A program made the position numbers and the translations under genes. Source: Candidatus Omnitrophota bacterium (lineage in GTDB: Bacteria; Omnitrophota; Gorgyraeia; Duberdicusellales; 4484-171). From it: a stretch of DNA of 33,555 bases. Every line of letters starts with the position of its first letter. The stretch's first letter is position 1. Below, in pieces: positions 6,857 to 16,591 of this stretch. Location of the stretch: positions 36,730-70,284 of the forward strand of contig JAQVMQ010000002.1 in the NCBI GenBank assembly GCA_028703535.1, given 5' to 3'. The notes below the pieces were generated by a model, which did no database searches, was not told where the DNA came from, and saw only the letters and a list, made by a program, of their open reading frames with translations.

Positions 6857-8352
6857 TAATATCTAAAAACGGATCAAATAACAAAAAATTAGAGCGTCTT
6901 ACCAAACAGATTTATATTGATATTCTTCGGAAAGGGCAACCTGTTTGGCTTAAAGTGTTCGGATCAAGCATGTATCCTTTTCTGCAGGGTGAAGATTTTG
7001 TGCACGTTGAAGGAGTCAAAACTCAGGATATAAAAATAGGCGATATCCTTATAGTAGATAATTTCGATAAAAATGATGCCTGGTTTTTTGCCCATCGTGT
7101 AGTTAAGATTGAAAAAGAAAATGACGAAGTTGTCTTTATTACAAAAGGTGATTCTAATAGTGAAGGGTTGGATGAGCCATTTAACAGCAGTAGTATAGTC
7201 GGAAGAGTCTTTAAGATTGAGCATAAAGATAAGGTGATGGATTTAAGGAAGATATTTTGGAAAAAAGCAAATCCGTTTATTGCACGGATGTCGTTGCGTC
7301 ATGGCCGGAAATTAAGGGCATTTGCCGGCGTTATAGATTTTGCAGCTAATTGGCGCAGAATGCATCTGCGGTTAATAAGTTTTGCATTACGGGGTGATTT
7401 GTTGAAATATAATGCCGATGGAGTTATCTTATGGTGTGTTCGAAATTTAAAAGACCGTAGAGCCAGGGCCAGTATTAACAAGCTTTTAAGGATGGGTGTG
7501 AGTTGGGAAACGCTTTTACATATTTGTATGGCACAAAAAATCTCTGTAGCTGTTTATAATATGCTTAAAGATTACTCGGATGCCATGGTTCCTGCGGGGG
7601 TAAAAGCACAGCTTAACAAACAGATATTCTTTATTAATCAAAGAATATCTGGACAGTACAGAACTACCATTGATTTTATTAAAGAACTTAATAATAAAGG
7701 GTACGGATTGATATTTTTTGGCGGGCCTGTATATTCTGAGATTCTTTATAATGATATATTTTTACGTGGTTTTGAGGGTGGTATACATGTTTTTTCTGAG
7801 AAAAACAATTACTCTTTAATAAAAAAGGAAATTACGGCTTGCGGATATTTTCTTAAAAAACAGTCTAACAACGGAAAGGTTAAATTTGATATTTTTCATA
7901 AAGATAATAGTTTTGCTATTATCTTTTGGCATAAACTTCCGGGCTTAGTAAGGCGGTTTGATGATTCTAGCTGTATGTCCGCAAATCCGGAAGAACAGGT
8001 ATTATTGGCATCGTCAATGTTCGTGTATAGCTCTTATTTTTCCGGATTGAGATATTTGGCCGATATTAATACAATCGTGCTTAAGTCTGGACAGTTATTT
8101 GATTGGGAAAAGCTAACGCTGCTTGCCCAGGAAAGTAAAGCATCTGCAGCTGTTTATACTGCCTGCAGCCTTTCGAAAAAACTTTTGAAAACTAATAGTA
8201 TATCTACCGGTTTTCTTAAACAAGTAAGGCCGGTATTTTTCAAACGGTTCTTTTTGTTTTGTTTTGCTAATCGTAAGACTCTTTTACGTGAAAAGTCTTT
8301 TTTTAGATTTTTTTCTGTAAGAATATTTTCTTTTTTTATAATTCGTTTGTAG
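6853..8352 (+). CDS. SipW-like S26 peptidase domain fused to a degenerate NTP_transf_5-type nucleotidyltransferase domain
   Basis: The product has 499 residues. Residues about 25-125 form an S24/S26 signal-peptidase-like domain: FGSSMYPFL holds the candidate nucleophile (S39), HRVVKI gives a histidine (H81) where the archaeal/SipW type has its base, and FITKGDSN gives the conserved Asp (D100). The transmembrane anchor usual for signal peptidases is missing. Residues about 195-450 resemble the uncharacterised nucleotidyltransferase family PF14907, with IFFGGPVYSEILYND and RYLADINTIVL in the expected order. However, the LKG and R-DxD catalytic motifs are not conserved (RGFEGGIHVF), so this half is probably inactive or altered. 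PF14907 proteins occur in some lasso-peptide clusters with ABC exporters, which hints at peptide modification. The gene overlaps the exporter by ATGA and ends the operon. Confidence 0.65.
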   Translation: MIISKNGSNNKKLERLTKQIYIDILRKGQPVWLKVFGSSMYPFLQGEDFVHVEGVKTQDIKIGDILIVDNFDKNDAWFFAHRVVKIEKENDEVVFITKGDSNSEGLDEPFNSSSIVGRVFKIEHKDKVMDLRKIFWKKANPFIARMSLRHGRKLRAFAGVIDFAANWRRMHLRLISFALRGDLLKYNADGVILWCVRNLKDRRARASINKLLRMGVSWETLLHICMAQKISVAVYNMLKDYSDAMVPAGVKAQLNKQIFFINQRISGQYRTTIDFIKELNNKGYGLIFFGGPVYSEILYNDIFLRGFEGGIHVFSEKNNYSLIKKEITACGYFLKKQSNNGKVKFDIFHKDNSFAIIFWHKLPGLVRRFDDSSCMSANPEEQVLLASSMFVYSSYFSGLRYLADINTIVLKSGQLFDWEKLTLLAQESKASAAVYTACSLSKKLLKTNSISTGFLKQVRPVFFKRFFLFCFANRKTLLREKSFFRFFSVRIFSFFIIRL

Positions 8353-8478
8353 TTATCATTTAAGAAGTCTACTTTTTTCTTAAAGTCGCAGATTTGATAA
8401 GTCGGGCTATTAATTGGTATTTGGCGATGGTAATTTGCGGGAAGCTGTGTCAATAATCATGAAACTGTAAACGCTTTC

Positions 8479-8507
8479 TTGACATTTGATACTATATATG
8501 TTATATA
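8479..8507 (+). promoter_or_regulatory. Sigma-70 promoter of the cvpA-dnaG-rpoD run
   Basis: TTGACA (8479-8484) is a perfect -35 box, 17 bp before TATATA (8502-8507). The predicted start is about 8514, 11 nt before the cvpA ATG at 8525, with no Shine-Dalgarno sequence between. Confidence 0.75.
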
Positions 8508-8524
8508 CAACATAATATATAATA

Positions 8525-9088
8525 ATGGATTTTATTACCAAACTTCATATAATAGATATAATATTTTTAATTCTTTGTCTAAGAATAGTTTATAGCTCAT
8601 TGAAGTGGGGCTTGATAAGCGAGTTTTTGAGATTGGGAGGCATTGTCGCTGTGGTTTTGATTGTTTTACAGCCAAAGTCTTTCTCTGCTTTTAGTGATAC
8701 GTTGAATATAGGATTTTTGGCTGGTAAAGTTCCGTTTGCTGCCGGGTTGGTTTTTTTGGTGTTTATTTTTATTGCGTCTGTTCTGTTTGGTTTGTTGGCA
8801 AAATGTGCCAAACTTTTTATAAGTGAGAAGGAAGTGTCTTCTTTTGAGCGGATTTTTTCATTTTTTTTAGGGCTTGTCAGGTTTGGGTTTATTTCAAGTG
8901 CTGTTTTTTTCGGTTTATTCCTTATGCTAGGCAAGGCAGGGCTGTCGGAAAGATCTTATATCAATAAATTAACGTGGAAAATTATGCCGGGAGTTTATCT
9001 TAAAATTGCCGGATATTTTGATAATGGGGCGAAGGGCATGATAAATGAGGAGGTAAAAAGATACTATGAAGTTAGAAACGTTTTATAA
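8525..9088 (+). CDS. cvpA: CvpA family membrane protein
   Basis: The product has 187 residues with four hydrophobic segments (about 10-25, 33-48, 70-95 and 105-130). The opening, with an acidic residue followed by a hydrophobic helix and YSSLKWGLISEFLRLGGI, matches the CvpA/colicin V production family of inner-membrane proteins. The molecular role of the family is poorly defined; in Escherichia coli cvpA is linked to colicin V production and envelope stress. The next gene starts 23 bp before its stop. The leader is very short and has no ribosome binding site. Confidence 0.8.
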   Translation: MDFITKLHIIDIIFLILCLRIVYSSLKWGLISEFLRLGGIVAVVLIVLQPKSFSAFSDTLNIGFLAGKVPFAAGLVFLVFIFIASVLFGLLAKCAKLFISEKEVSSFERIFSFFLGLVRFGFISSAVFFGLFLMLGKAGLSERSYINKLTWKIMPGVYLKIAGYFDNGAKGMINEEVKRYYEVRNVL

Positions 9089-10028
9089 AGAAGTAGTTAA
9101 GAAGGGTATTGAGTTTGATGTACGGTCTAAAAACAGAATAACTGATTTGCTTAAAGCGGAAAAAGAGAAGTTTGATAAGTTGGATAAATTACATCAATCT
9201 TTTTTTGATATGGATAGGCTTTGGAATCCTTTTGCCGATACTCGTATTTTATATGGTGACATGGAAAAGGAAATAACTACCGTCGCAGTAGGTGTTGATA
9301 TGGAAGCTGCTGAATTACTGGTGGTTGATAAACTTAACTCCAAAGGTAAAAATATAGATCTTGTTATTGCGCATCATCCTGAAGGAAAAGCTTATGCAAG
9401 GTTTTATGATGTTATGGATCTGCAGGCTGATATGTTTGCTTTGGCAGGCGTGAGTATAAGTGTCTCCGAAAATCTTACAAAAGAGCGTAAATGGTCTGTA
9501 GCAAGAAGGGTGCATGCAGCCAACCATCAGCGTAGTGTGGATATTGCCAAGCTTCTTGATTTGAATTTCATGTGTATGCATACCGCTTGTGATAATTTGG
9601 CATATGATTATTTAAGAAAGTTATTTGATAATAAAAAACCCGGCACTTTAAACGAAATACTGAAGTTGCTTCTTAATATTCCTGAATATGTCTGTGCGGC
9701 TAAACAAAATAATGCACCGGTTATTACCGTAGGCAGTGAGCAGGCGCGTTGTAAGAACATACATGTTGAGTTCACCGGCGGCACGGAAGGTTCTAAAGAT
9801 ATTTATAAAGAACTTAGCCGTTGCGGTATTGATACTATTGTTGCAATGCATCAATCGGAAGAGCATTATAAAATGTGTAAGGAACAGAACATAAATGTTA
9901 TTGTTGCTTCACATATAGCGTCGGATAATCTTGGTATCAACCGTATGCTGGATTTTATGGAAGAAAAAGGTAAGAAATTAAAAGTTTATGAGCTTGCAGG
10001 GTTTCGACGTATAAAGCGCAATAAATAG
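9066..10028 (+). CDS. Nif3-like dinuclear metal centre protein
   Basis: The product has 320 residues. Metal-ligand motifs of the Nif3/YbgI family appear in order: VIAHHPEG (around 100), MHTACDN (around 168) and, near the C-terminus, MHQSEEHYK and VIASHIASDNLG-type histidines and glutamate. The family forms toroidal hexamers with two metals per subunit, and its physiological function is still unsettled; the GTP cyclohydrolase label sometimes used is weakly supported. The N-terminal ~80 residues (FYKEVVKKGIEFD onward) are a helical extension not seen in short Nif3 proteins. GGAGG lies 10 bp before the ATG, inside the end of cvpA. It is followed closely by dnaG. Confidence 0.85.
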   Translation: MKLETFYKEVVKKGIEFDVRSKNRITDLLKAEKEKFDKLDKLHQSFFDMDRLWNPFADTRILYGDMEKEITTVAVGVDMEAAELLVVDKLNSKGKNIDLVIAHHPEGKAYARFYDVMDLQADMFALAGVSISVSENLTKERKWSVARRVHAANHQRSVDIAKLLDLNFMCMHTACDNLAYDYLRKLFDNKKPGTLNEILKLLLNIPEYVCAAKQNNAPVITVGSEQARCKNIHVEFTGGTEGSKDIYKELSRCGIDTIVAMHQSEEHYKMCKEQNINVIVASHIASDNLGINRMLDFMEEKGKKLKVYELAGFRRIKRNK

Positions 10029-10059
10029 TCTGTTTGTATTTAACATGTGGAGTTAGGCC

Positions 10060-11781
10060 ATGATCCCGCAAAGTTTTATTGATGAAGTGCAGTCAAAAAT
10101 AGATATAGTCGAGCTTATCGGTTCGTATATACCCATGAAGAGGGCCGGTCGTAATTATAGGGCGCTGTGTCCTTTTCATGGTGAAAAGACAGCATCTTTT
10201 ATGATTAGCCCGCAAAAACAGATATTCCATTGTTTTGGATGCGGCGAAGGAGGCGGGGCGATACAATTTGTTATGTTATATGAAAAAGTCGGGTTTGTTG
10301 AGGCTCTTGAAATATTGGCTAAACGCGTTGGTGTTGAGTTGCCTCGTCAGGATAATAAGATTTATCAGACTAAAGTTAAGTTGTATGAAATCATGAGTAT
10401 GGCTGTTAAATATTTTCATGAACAAATTATTAAAGGGCCGCAGCGTAAAACCGTTATGCAGTATCTCAAGAGCCGGGGTATAACCGAGAGCGCAATTGAC
10501 AAATTCAAAATTGGATATGCGCCACAGGGAGATATGTTGTCTACTTTTATGCGTAGCAAGAATTTTACTTTAGGCGAATTGGAAAAAGTTTCGCTTGTTG
10601 TTTCGCGGGGGGAGATGTATCAGGATCTTTTCAAAGACAGAATAGTCTTTCCTATAGCTGATGTTCGTGGCCGGTATGTTGCTATCGGCGCGCGAGTTTG
10701 GGGTGCACGTGAGAGTATGCCGAAGTATATTAACTCGGTAGAAAACGTTTTATATCGTAAGCGTGAGAATTTGTATGGGATAGATTTGGCTAAAGATTAT
10801 ATAACTAAAGAAGATTGCGTGTTTGTTGTTGAGGGGTATCTTGATGTCATTGTACCTTTTGTGAATGGAATAAAAAACATAGTAGCTTCTTCCGGGACGG
10901 CGCTTACGGATGAACAGATCGCGCTTATACGGAGATATACTAAAAATGTTGTGCTGGTCTTTGATGCGGATAAAGCGGGTCGTTTGGCTGCTCTTAGAGC
11001 GATAGATCTTTTGTTGGAAAAAGACATGAATGTTATGACGGTTACGTTGCCGGACGGGCAGGACCCGGATTCTTTGGTGCGGGAGAAGGGTGCTAAATAT
11101 GTTTTGGAACTCTTCTCAAGACACGAAAGTTTTTTTGATTTTAAGTTTAAAATCCTTAAAGAGCGGTATGATCTTAAGAATATTAACGATAAAGTGGCAA
11201 TAGCATCTGATATGATGGCTACTATAGATAAGATATCCAATAGTATAAAAAAACATGAATATGTGAAGAAGTTGGCTTATTTGTCAGGTATTAATGAAGA
11301 AAACTTGTATGATGAGTTAAAGAAAACATCAAAGACATCAGTAAATAAAAACTATAAAACAGATATTGCCAGTAAAAATATATTTTTAGATAAACCATGG
11401 CCTGTGACCGAAAAAGTAATTATTAAAAGTATGCTTCTTAATAAACAGGCACAGGATATTGTTAAGCAGAATCTGGATAAGGAAGATTTTTCGCATATAT
11501 TGTCAAAAAAAATTGTAAGTTATTTTCTTTCAGCGGATGAGCCGGTCAATATTAAAACTGTTGAAGATAGCGAAATAAATAGTATAGCCAGTTTTATTCT
11601 CATGGATGATACTGTGCAGGTTACGACGGATATCTTCAAGGATAGCGTTCTTAAGATTAAGTCGAAAAAGATAAAGAATGTTAAAGAGAATATAAAAACT
11701 GCTATTAAAGAAGCTGAAGAGCTTGGCGATTTTGAAAAAGTTAAAAGTTTGATTGGTCAATATAGAGCAATAAAGGGTTAA
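10060..11781 (+). CDS. dnaG: DNA primase
   Basis: The product has 573 residues, close to the usual ~600. A CHC2 zinc finger lies at the N-terminus (CPFH at 37-40 and CFGCGEGG at 58-65). The catalytic core includes YAPQGD and GRYVAIGAR, and the TOPRIM domain has VFVVEGYLDV followed by VLVFDADKAG. The C-terminal helicase-interaction region is divergent and Lys-rich. DnaG makes the RNA primers for chromosomal replication with the DnaB helicase. GGAG lies 9 bp upstream of the ATG. It is followed 15 bp later by rpoD, the classical dnaG-rpoD pairing of the macromolecular synthesis operon; rpsU, present upstream in E. coli, is absent here. Confidence 0.98.
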   Translation: MIPQSFIDEVQSKIDIVELIGSYIPMKRAGRNYRALCPFHGEKTASFMISPQKQIFHCFGCGEGGGAIQFVMLYEKVGFVEALEILAKRVGVELPRQDNKIYQTKVKLYEIMSMAVKYFHEQIIKGPQRKTVMQYLKSRGITESAIDKFKIGYAPQGDMLSTFMRSKNFTLGELEKVSLVVSRGEMYQDLFKDRIVFPIADVRGRYVAIGARVWGARESMPKYINSVENVLYRKRENLYGIDLAKDYITKEDCVFVVEGYLDVIVPFVNGIKNIVASSGTALTDEQIALIRRYTKNVVLVFDADKAGRLAALRAIDLLLEKDMNVMTVTLPDGQDPDSLVREKGAKYVLELFSRHESFFDFKFKILKERYDLKNINDKVAIASDMMATIDKISNSIKKHEYVKKLAYLSGINEENLYDELKKTSKTSVNKNYKTDIASKNIFLDKPWPVTEKVIIKSMLLNKQAQDIVKQNLDKEDFSHILSKKIVSYFLSADEPVNIKTVEDSEINSIASFILMDDTVQVTTDIFKDSVLKIKSKKIKNVKENIKTAIKEAEELGDFEKVKSLIGQYRAIKG

Positions 11782-11796
11782 GAGGAGAACAAAAAA

Positions 11797-13353
11797 ATGA
11801 TGAAGAAAAAACTATTGGAACGAAGTATTGAGCAGCTTATCACGTTGGGTAAGAAGAAAAAATTCCTGACTTATGATGAGATTAATCACTTTCTGGCAGA
11901 AGAGATTGTCGGCGTTCAGGATATGGATATGGTTTTTGATAAGCTTGATCAACAAAAAATAACTATACTTGAAGAGAAAGAGGTTGATAAATGGCAGAAA
12001 GATAAAGAGAAGAAAGAAGACGCGCCGGAGGAGACAACTTTACATGTTGATGACCCGGTTAAAATGTATCTTAAACAAATGGGGCAGATCTCCTTACTTA
12101 CGCGCGAACAAGAAGTGGAATTAGCTAAGACTATAGAAAGCCGCGAGGAGAAGTTAAGAGATGAAGTTTTTTCTGCCGGATTAGCCAAGGATGTGTTTAT
12201 AGATATTTCTAAAAAAATAATTGCGTGGGAAATCAATCCTGACGATTATGTTAAAGGAGAGATCAAGGATAAGGATAAAGAAATAGAGCGCATAAAAAAG
12301 TTATACAATAAAATAGTAAGGATTAAAAAAATAGATAAACAAAAAGATGTTCTGGATAGTTATAATTTTACTATAACTATTATAGAACGTATTATAGAAC
12401 AAATGGTTGTCTTGTCACGCGAGTGGGATAAACTTTCCAGAAGATTATCTAAGTTGGAAAAGACACGCAAGAGTAAATCGCGTGACTCAGAACTTGGCTC
12501 TACCAAGAGACAGATGAAGAAGCTTGAGAAAGAGATGGGGTTTGGTAAAGCATCGGTTAAAGAGAGAGCCAAGAGCATACTAAAAAAACAGCTCCACTAC
12601 AATCAAGCCAAGAAAACACTGGTTGAAGCTAATTTACGATTAGTTGTGAGTATAGCTAAAAAATATGTTAATCGCGGCTTGTCTTTTCTGGACCTTATAC
12701 AGGAAGGTAACATAGGATTGATCAAAGCGGTAGAAAAGTTTGAATATAAAAGAGGATATAAGTTCTCTACATATGCTACATGGTGGATACGTCAGGCGAT
12801 AACGCGAGCTATAGCTGATCAGGCGCGTACTATACGTATACCGGTACATATGACAGAGACGATTAATAAAATAATACGTATTTCACGATTGACTATACAG
12901 GAGAAAGGACGTGAACCGCTGCCGGAAGAATTGGCTAAAGAACTTAAGTTGCCGATAACTAAAGTTAAAGATATACTTAAAGTTTCTCAACAGCCTATTT
13001 CGATACATACACCGATAGGCGATGATGGGGATACATATTTCGGTGATTTTCTTGAAGATAAAAAGGCTGTGTCGCCGGCGAATGCTACGATTTTTTCTAT
13101 GCTTAAAGAAGAATTGTCGCAGGCTTTGGAAAGTTTAACTGACAGAGAACGTAAGATCCTGAATTTACGATTTGGGATAGAGGATGGGTCGTCAAGGACA
13201 TTGGAAGAAGTCGGATCGTTGTTTAAAGTCACTCGTGAGAGAATACGGCAAATAGAAGCTAAGGCTTTGCGTAAGTTGAAGCATCCAAGCCGATCACGAA
13301 GATTACAGTCGTTTCTTGAAATGACACTGTACAAAGCGAAACATTTCGGTTGA
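11797..13353 (+). CDS. rpoD: Primary sigma factor RpoD (sigma-70)
   Basis: The product has 518 residues. The N-terminus contains a region 1.1-like helical domain, then region 1.2 ([22 protein letters not shown]), a charged non-conserved insert with coiled-coil character (about 115-260), region 2 ([29 protein letters not shown]), region 3 and region 4 with the helix-turn-helix [23 protein letters not shown]. These features mark a housekeeping group 1 sigma factor that directs RNA polymerase to TTGACA/TATAAT promoters like those found in this window. Ribosome binding site AGGAG lies 9 bp upstream of ATGATG. It is co-directional with dnaG and gatC. Confidence 0.98.
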   Translation: MMKKKLLERSIEQLITLGKKKKFLTYDEINHFLAEEIVGVQDMDMVFDKLDQQKITILEEKEVDKWQKDKEKKEDAPEETTLHVDDPVKMYLKQMGQISLLTREQEVELAKTIESREEKLRDEVFSAGLAKDVFIDISKKIIAWEINPDDYVKGEIKDKDKEIERIKKLYNKIVRIKKIDKQKDVLDSYNFTITIIERIIEQMVVLSREWDKLSRRLSKLEKTRKSKSRDSELGSTKRQMKKLEKEMGFGKASVKERAKSILKKQLHYNQAKKTLVEANLRLVVSIAKKYVNRGLSFLDLIQEGNIGLIKAVEKFEYKRGYKFSTYATWWIRQAITRAIADQARTIRIPVHMTETINKIIRISRLTIQEKGREPLPEELAKELKLPITKVKDILKVSQQPISIHTPIGDDGDTYFGDFLEDKKAVSPANATIFSMLKEELSQALESLTDRERKILNLRFGIEDGSSRTLEEVGSLFKVTRERIRQIEAKALRKLKHPSRSRRLQSFLEMTLYKAKHFG

Positions 13354-13376
13354 TTAAGGGCATAGGGAAAAATTAA

Positions 13377-13658
13377 ATGATAGACAAAAAACAAGTAGAA
13401 TATGTGGCCAATTTAGCAAAAATAGCCATTTCTGAGGAACAAGCGCAAAAACTTGGGCATCAGATGGCGGATATTGTAGGCTATATTGACAAACTTTCTG
13501 AAGTTGATGTTGATCAAATTGAACCTTTGAGAGCTGTTAATGAGAGTTTTAACGTTTGGCGTGAGGATGTAACTAAAAGGATATTTGATCTTGAACGTAT
13601 TAAGGCCAATATGCCGGAAAGTGACGGAGATAGTTTTAAAGTGCCTAACGTTATTTAG
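13377..13658 (+). CDS. gatC: Aspartyl/glutamyl-tRNA amidotransferase subunit C
   Basis: The product has 93 residues, the normal size. It begins with the family pattern VEYVANLAKIAISEEQ, contains IVGYIDKLSEVDVDQIEPL and ends SFKVPNVI, which matches the conserved FxVPxVI tail. GatC is the scaffold between GatA and GatB in the complex that converts Glu-tRNA(Gln) and Asp-tRNA(Asn) to the amidated forms. It starts 23 bp after rpoD and is followed by gatA and gatB in the standard order. Confidence 0.97.
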   Translation: MIDKKQVEYVANLAKIAISEEQAQKLGHQMADIVGYIDKLSEVDVDQIEPLRAVNESFNVWREDVTKRIFDLERIKANMPESDGDSFKVPNVI

Positions 13659-13681
13659 GGAATTTTAATCTGGGGGTATTT

Positions 13682-15115
13682 GTGGATATATGTTTTCTCA
13701 CTGCCTGTGAGTTGGCGCGTAAGATAAGAGATGAAAAACTTGCAAGTGCCGATATATTTCAATCTTTTAGCAAACGGGTGTTAGAATACGATAAGAATAT
13801 TAATAGTTTCGTGGAATGTTATGATAAACCGATATATGAAACTAAAGCCGGTTCATCAGAGCTATGCGGTGTACCTATTGCTATAAAAAATAATATATGT
13901 ATCGAAGGTAGAGAGATTAATTGTTGTTCCAATATACTTAAAGGGCATGTAAGCGCCTACGATGCTACTGTAATAAAAAAAATCAAAAGTGCCGGACTTA
14001 ATATTCTCGGTACTACCAATATGGATGAGTTCGCTTTTGGCTCGTCAACGGAAACTTCTGCTTATGGTATTACTTGTAATCCGTGGGATATAACACGTGT
14101 GCCGGGCGGGTCAAGCGGAGGGTCTGCCGCGGCTGTAGCGGCTAGACTTGTGCCGTTTGCTTTAGGTTCGGATACAGGCGGGTCTATACGTCAACCTGCC
14201 TCTTTTTGCGGTGTGGTCGGCTTTAAACCCAGTTACGGCAGAGTTTCAAGGTTTGGGCTTGTCGCGTTTGGATCCAGCCTTGATCAGATAGGGACATTGA
14301 CAAGAGATTTTTCTGATTGTGCCGATTTACTTAATATTATTTCTGGGCCTGACGGGTTTGATGCTACATTATCGGATGTCAAGGTGCCGGATTTTAGGCA
14401 GTATTTAAGAAAAGATTTTTCCGGTTTAACGGCAGGTGTGCCGATTGAGTTTTTTGAAGAAGGGATAAATCCGCAGGTTAAAAATGCTGTTGAAGAAGCG
14501 ATTAATCTGTTGAAAGATAACAGGGTTAGGATCAAACCTATATCTTTACCACATACAAAATATTCCATTGCGACATATTATATAATAGCGTCATCGGAAG
14601 CAAGCTCTAATTTGCAGAGATTTGACGGCATACGCTATGGATTGCGGGTTGCTTCAAATAACCTAGATGATATATATAAGAAAACCAGGCAGGCTGGGTT
14701 TGGTGATGAAGCCAAACGCAGAATATTTTTAGGGACATACAGTCTTTCCAGTGGTTACTATGATGCGTATTATATGCGTGCGCTTAAAGTTCGCAGGTTG
14801 ATACAGGAAGATTTTAAAAATGTTTTTGATGATGTGGATGTTATCATTACGCCGACTTCACCTACAACTGCTTTTAAGGTGGGCGAAAAAAGCGATCCGC
14901 TCAGTATGTATCTATCTGATATTTATACCATCTCGACTAATCTTGCGGGGCTTCCTGCGGTATCGCTACCTTGCGGATTTGATGATCAGGGATTGCCTAT
15001 AGGTATGCAGTTTATCGGTAAAAGTTTTCATGAAGGAGACATCATACGGCTGGGGTATTCGTATCAAAATTTGACGGAGTATAATCGTAAAGCACCAGTG
15101 TTAAATTATGAATAA
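13682..15115 (+). CDS. gatA: Aspartyl/glutamyl-tRNA amidotransferase subunit A
   Basis: The product has 477 residues of the amidase signature family. The Ser-cisSer-Lys triad is in place: K69 in PIAIKNN, S144 in [10 protein letters not shown] and S168 in [14 protein letters not shown]. The spacings match the family. GatA releases ammonia from glutamine for use by GatB. The start is a GTG at 13682, with GGGGG about 5 bp upstream. The 3' end overlaps gatB by 8 bp. Confidence 0.98.
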   Translation: MDICFLTACELARKIRDEKLASADIFQSFSKRVLEYDKNINSFVECYDKPIYETKAGSSELCGVPIAIKNNICIEGREINCCSNILKGHVSAYDATVIKKIKSAGLNILGTTNMDEFAFGSSTETSAYGITCNPWDITRVPGGSSGGSAAAVAARLVPFALGSDTGGSIRQPASFCGVVGFKPSYGRVSRFGLVAFGSSLDQIGTLTRDFSDCADLLNIISGPDGFDATLSDVKVPDFRQYLRKDFSGLTAGVPIEFFEEGINPQVKNAVEEAINLLKDNRVRIKPISLPHTKYSIATYYIIASSEASSNLQRFDGIRYGLRVASNNLDDIYKKTRQAGFGDEAKRRIFLGTYSLSSGYYDAYYMRALKVRRLIQEDFKNVFDDVDVIITPTSPTTAFKVGEKSDPLSMYLSDIYTISTNLAGLPAVSLPCGFDDQGLPIGMQFIGKSFHEGDIIRLGYSYQNLTEYNRKAPVLNYE

Positions 15116-16529
15116 TGAATTTGAAACTGTTATAGGCCTTGAAGTCCATGTACAGCTTAAAACTAAGTCAAAGATATTTTGCGCGTGTTCTACGGAATTT
15201 GCCTGTGCGCCTAATACTAATATTTGCCCCATATGTTCGGCGTATCCCGGCGTGTTACCGCTTTTTAATAAAAAAGTATTGGAACTTGCTGTTCGTACGG
15301 CAGTAGTACTGAATTGTTCGGTTAACGATAGAATATATTTTGAAAGAAAAAATTATTTTTATCCGGATTTGCCTAAAGCCTATCAAATATCGCAATATAA
15401 AAAACCGCTTGGTGAAAACGGGTGGCTTGAGATATCTTCAGGAAAAAAAATAGGTATTACACGCGCGCATCTTGAAGAAGACGCGGGTAAGTTGGTTCAT
15501 AAACAAGGATATTCGTTGGTTGATCTTAATCGTACGGGTATACCGCTATTAGAGATAGTTTCTGAGCCTGATATTTCTGACCCGCAGGAAGCTTTTGATT
15601 ATTTGACGTATCTTAAATTAATATTGCAGTATATTGAAGTTTCTGATTGTGATATGGAAAAAGGGTTTTTAAGATGTGATGCGAATATATCTACAAGAAA
15701 AAAGGGTGAAAAACAGCTCGGAGTTAAAGTTGAGCTTAAGAATATGAATAGTTTTAGAGGTGTGCGTGATGCACTGTTTTATGAAGAGAAAAGACAGCGT
15801 GAGGTGCTTTCTTCAGGCGGCAAGATATTTCAGGAAACGAGATTGTGGGATGTTGATAAGTCCAAAACAATAGTTATGCGCACAAAAGAAGAAGCACATG
15901 ATTACAGATATTTTCCTGAACCGGATCTTTTAGATTTTTATGTCCATAACGAATTGATAGATGCACAATTGGAATTTATACCGGAGTTGCCGCTTTCAGC
16001 TAGAAGCCGCTTGTTAGGAGATTATGGTCTTTCTGAAAAAGATATTGATGTTTTAATTGCTAATAAATCTATGTTAAGGTTTTATGAAGATGTGTATAAT
16101 AAAGCTGATGATAAACGAAAGTTGACTAACTGGTTTCTGGGGCCTTTTTTGGAGCAGATAAACAATTTGCCTAAGGGCTTTTCTGATGTAACAATTAGTG
16201 TTGATAATTTTGTTAAAATCGTAAATTATTTTTGTGCAGGAAAAATAAATAATGTTGCGGCAAAGAAAGTTTTATCCGAAAGTTTGACTACAGACAAAGA
16301 CCCTGATGAAATCATAAAAGAAAAAAACCTTTTGCAAATTTCCGGTACGAACGAGTTGGAGTGTGTTGTTGATAGAGTCATCTCTGAAAATTCAGCCGCG
16401 GTCGGTGAATACCTTAACGGTGCGGATAAGGCGATGCAGTTTCTTATAGGGCAGGTGATGAAAGAAACCAAAGGTAAAGCTAACCCGCAGGTTTCAAGGG
16501 CATTGATTGAAGAGAAGATAAAAAAATGA
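15108..16529 (+). CDS. gatB: Aspartyl/glutamyl-tRNA amidotransferase subunit B
   Basis: The product has 473 residues. The N-terminus ETVIGLEVHVQLKTKSKIFC is the GatB signature, followed by a cysteine cluster (CACSTEFACAP...CPICSAYPG) that binds zinc in many homologues, and LEEDAGKLVH and LNRTGIPLLEIVSEPD blocks. The helical tail and YqeY-like C-terminal domain end at NPQVSRALIEEKIKK. GatB phosphorylates and then amidates Glu-tRNA(Gln) or Asp-tRNA(Asn). The presence of gatCAB near a tRNA-Gln gene fits an organism using the indirect pathway for Gln-tRNA, which would be confirmed by absence of glnS elsewhere. Confidence 0.98.
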   Translation: MNNEFETVIGLEVHVQLKTKSKIFCACSTEFACAPNTNICPICSAYPGVLPLFNKKVLELAVRTAVVLNCSVNDRIYFERKNYFYPDLPKAYQISQYKKPLGENGWLEISSGKKIGITRAHLEEDAGKLVHKQGYSLVDLNRTGIPLLEIVSEPDISDPQEAFDYLTYLKLILQYIEVSDCDMEKGFLRCDANISTRKKGEKQLGVKVELKNMNSFRGVRDALFYEEKRQREVLSSGGKIFQETRLWDVDKSKTIVMRTKEEAHDYRYFPEPDLLDFYVHNELIDAQLEFIPELPLSARSRLLGDYGLSEKDIDVLIANKSMLRFYEDVYNKADDKRKLTNWFLGPFLEQINNLPKGFSDVTISVDNFVKIVNYFCAGKINNVAAKKVLSESLTTDKDPDEIIKEKNLLQISGTNELECVVDRVISENSAAVGEYLNGADKAMQFLIGQVMKETKGKANPQVSRALIEEKIKK

Positions 16530-16591
16530 TGCTTGGCGGATGTGCATTTAGCATAAAAAAACACGTTATTTTAATCTATAGGGGGGAGTAA

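Noticed and set aside
8154-8453. 99-residue minus-strand ORF, considered as a peptide gene at the end of the export operon
   Set aside because: Most of it mirrors the 3' end of the peptidase-fusion gene, and it has no ribosome binding site or promoter.
8426-8455. Nine-codon ORF (MVICGKLCQ) as a precursor peptide of the export operon
   Set aside because: No ribosome binding site, not conserved by any visible feature, and frames of this size occur by chance.
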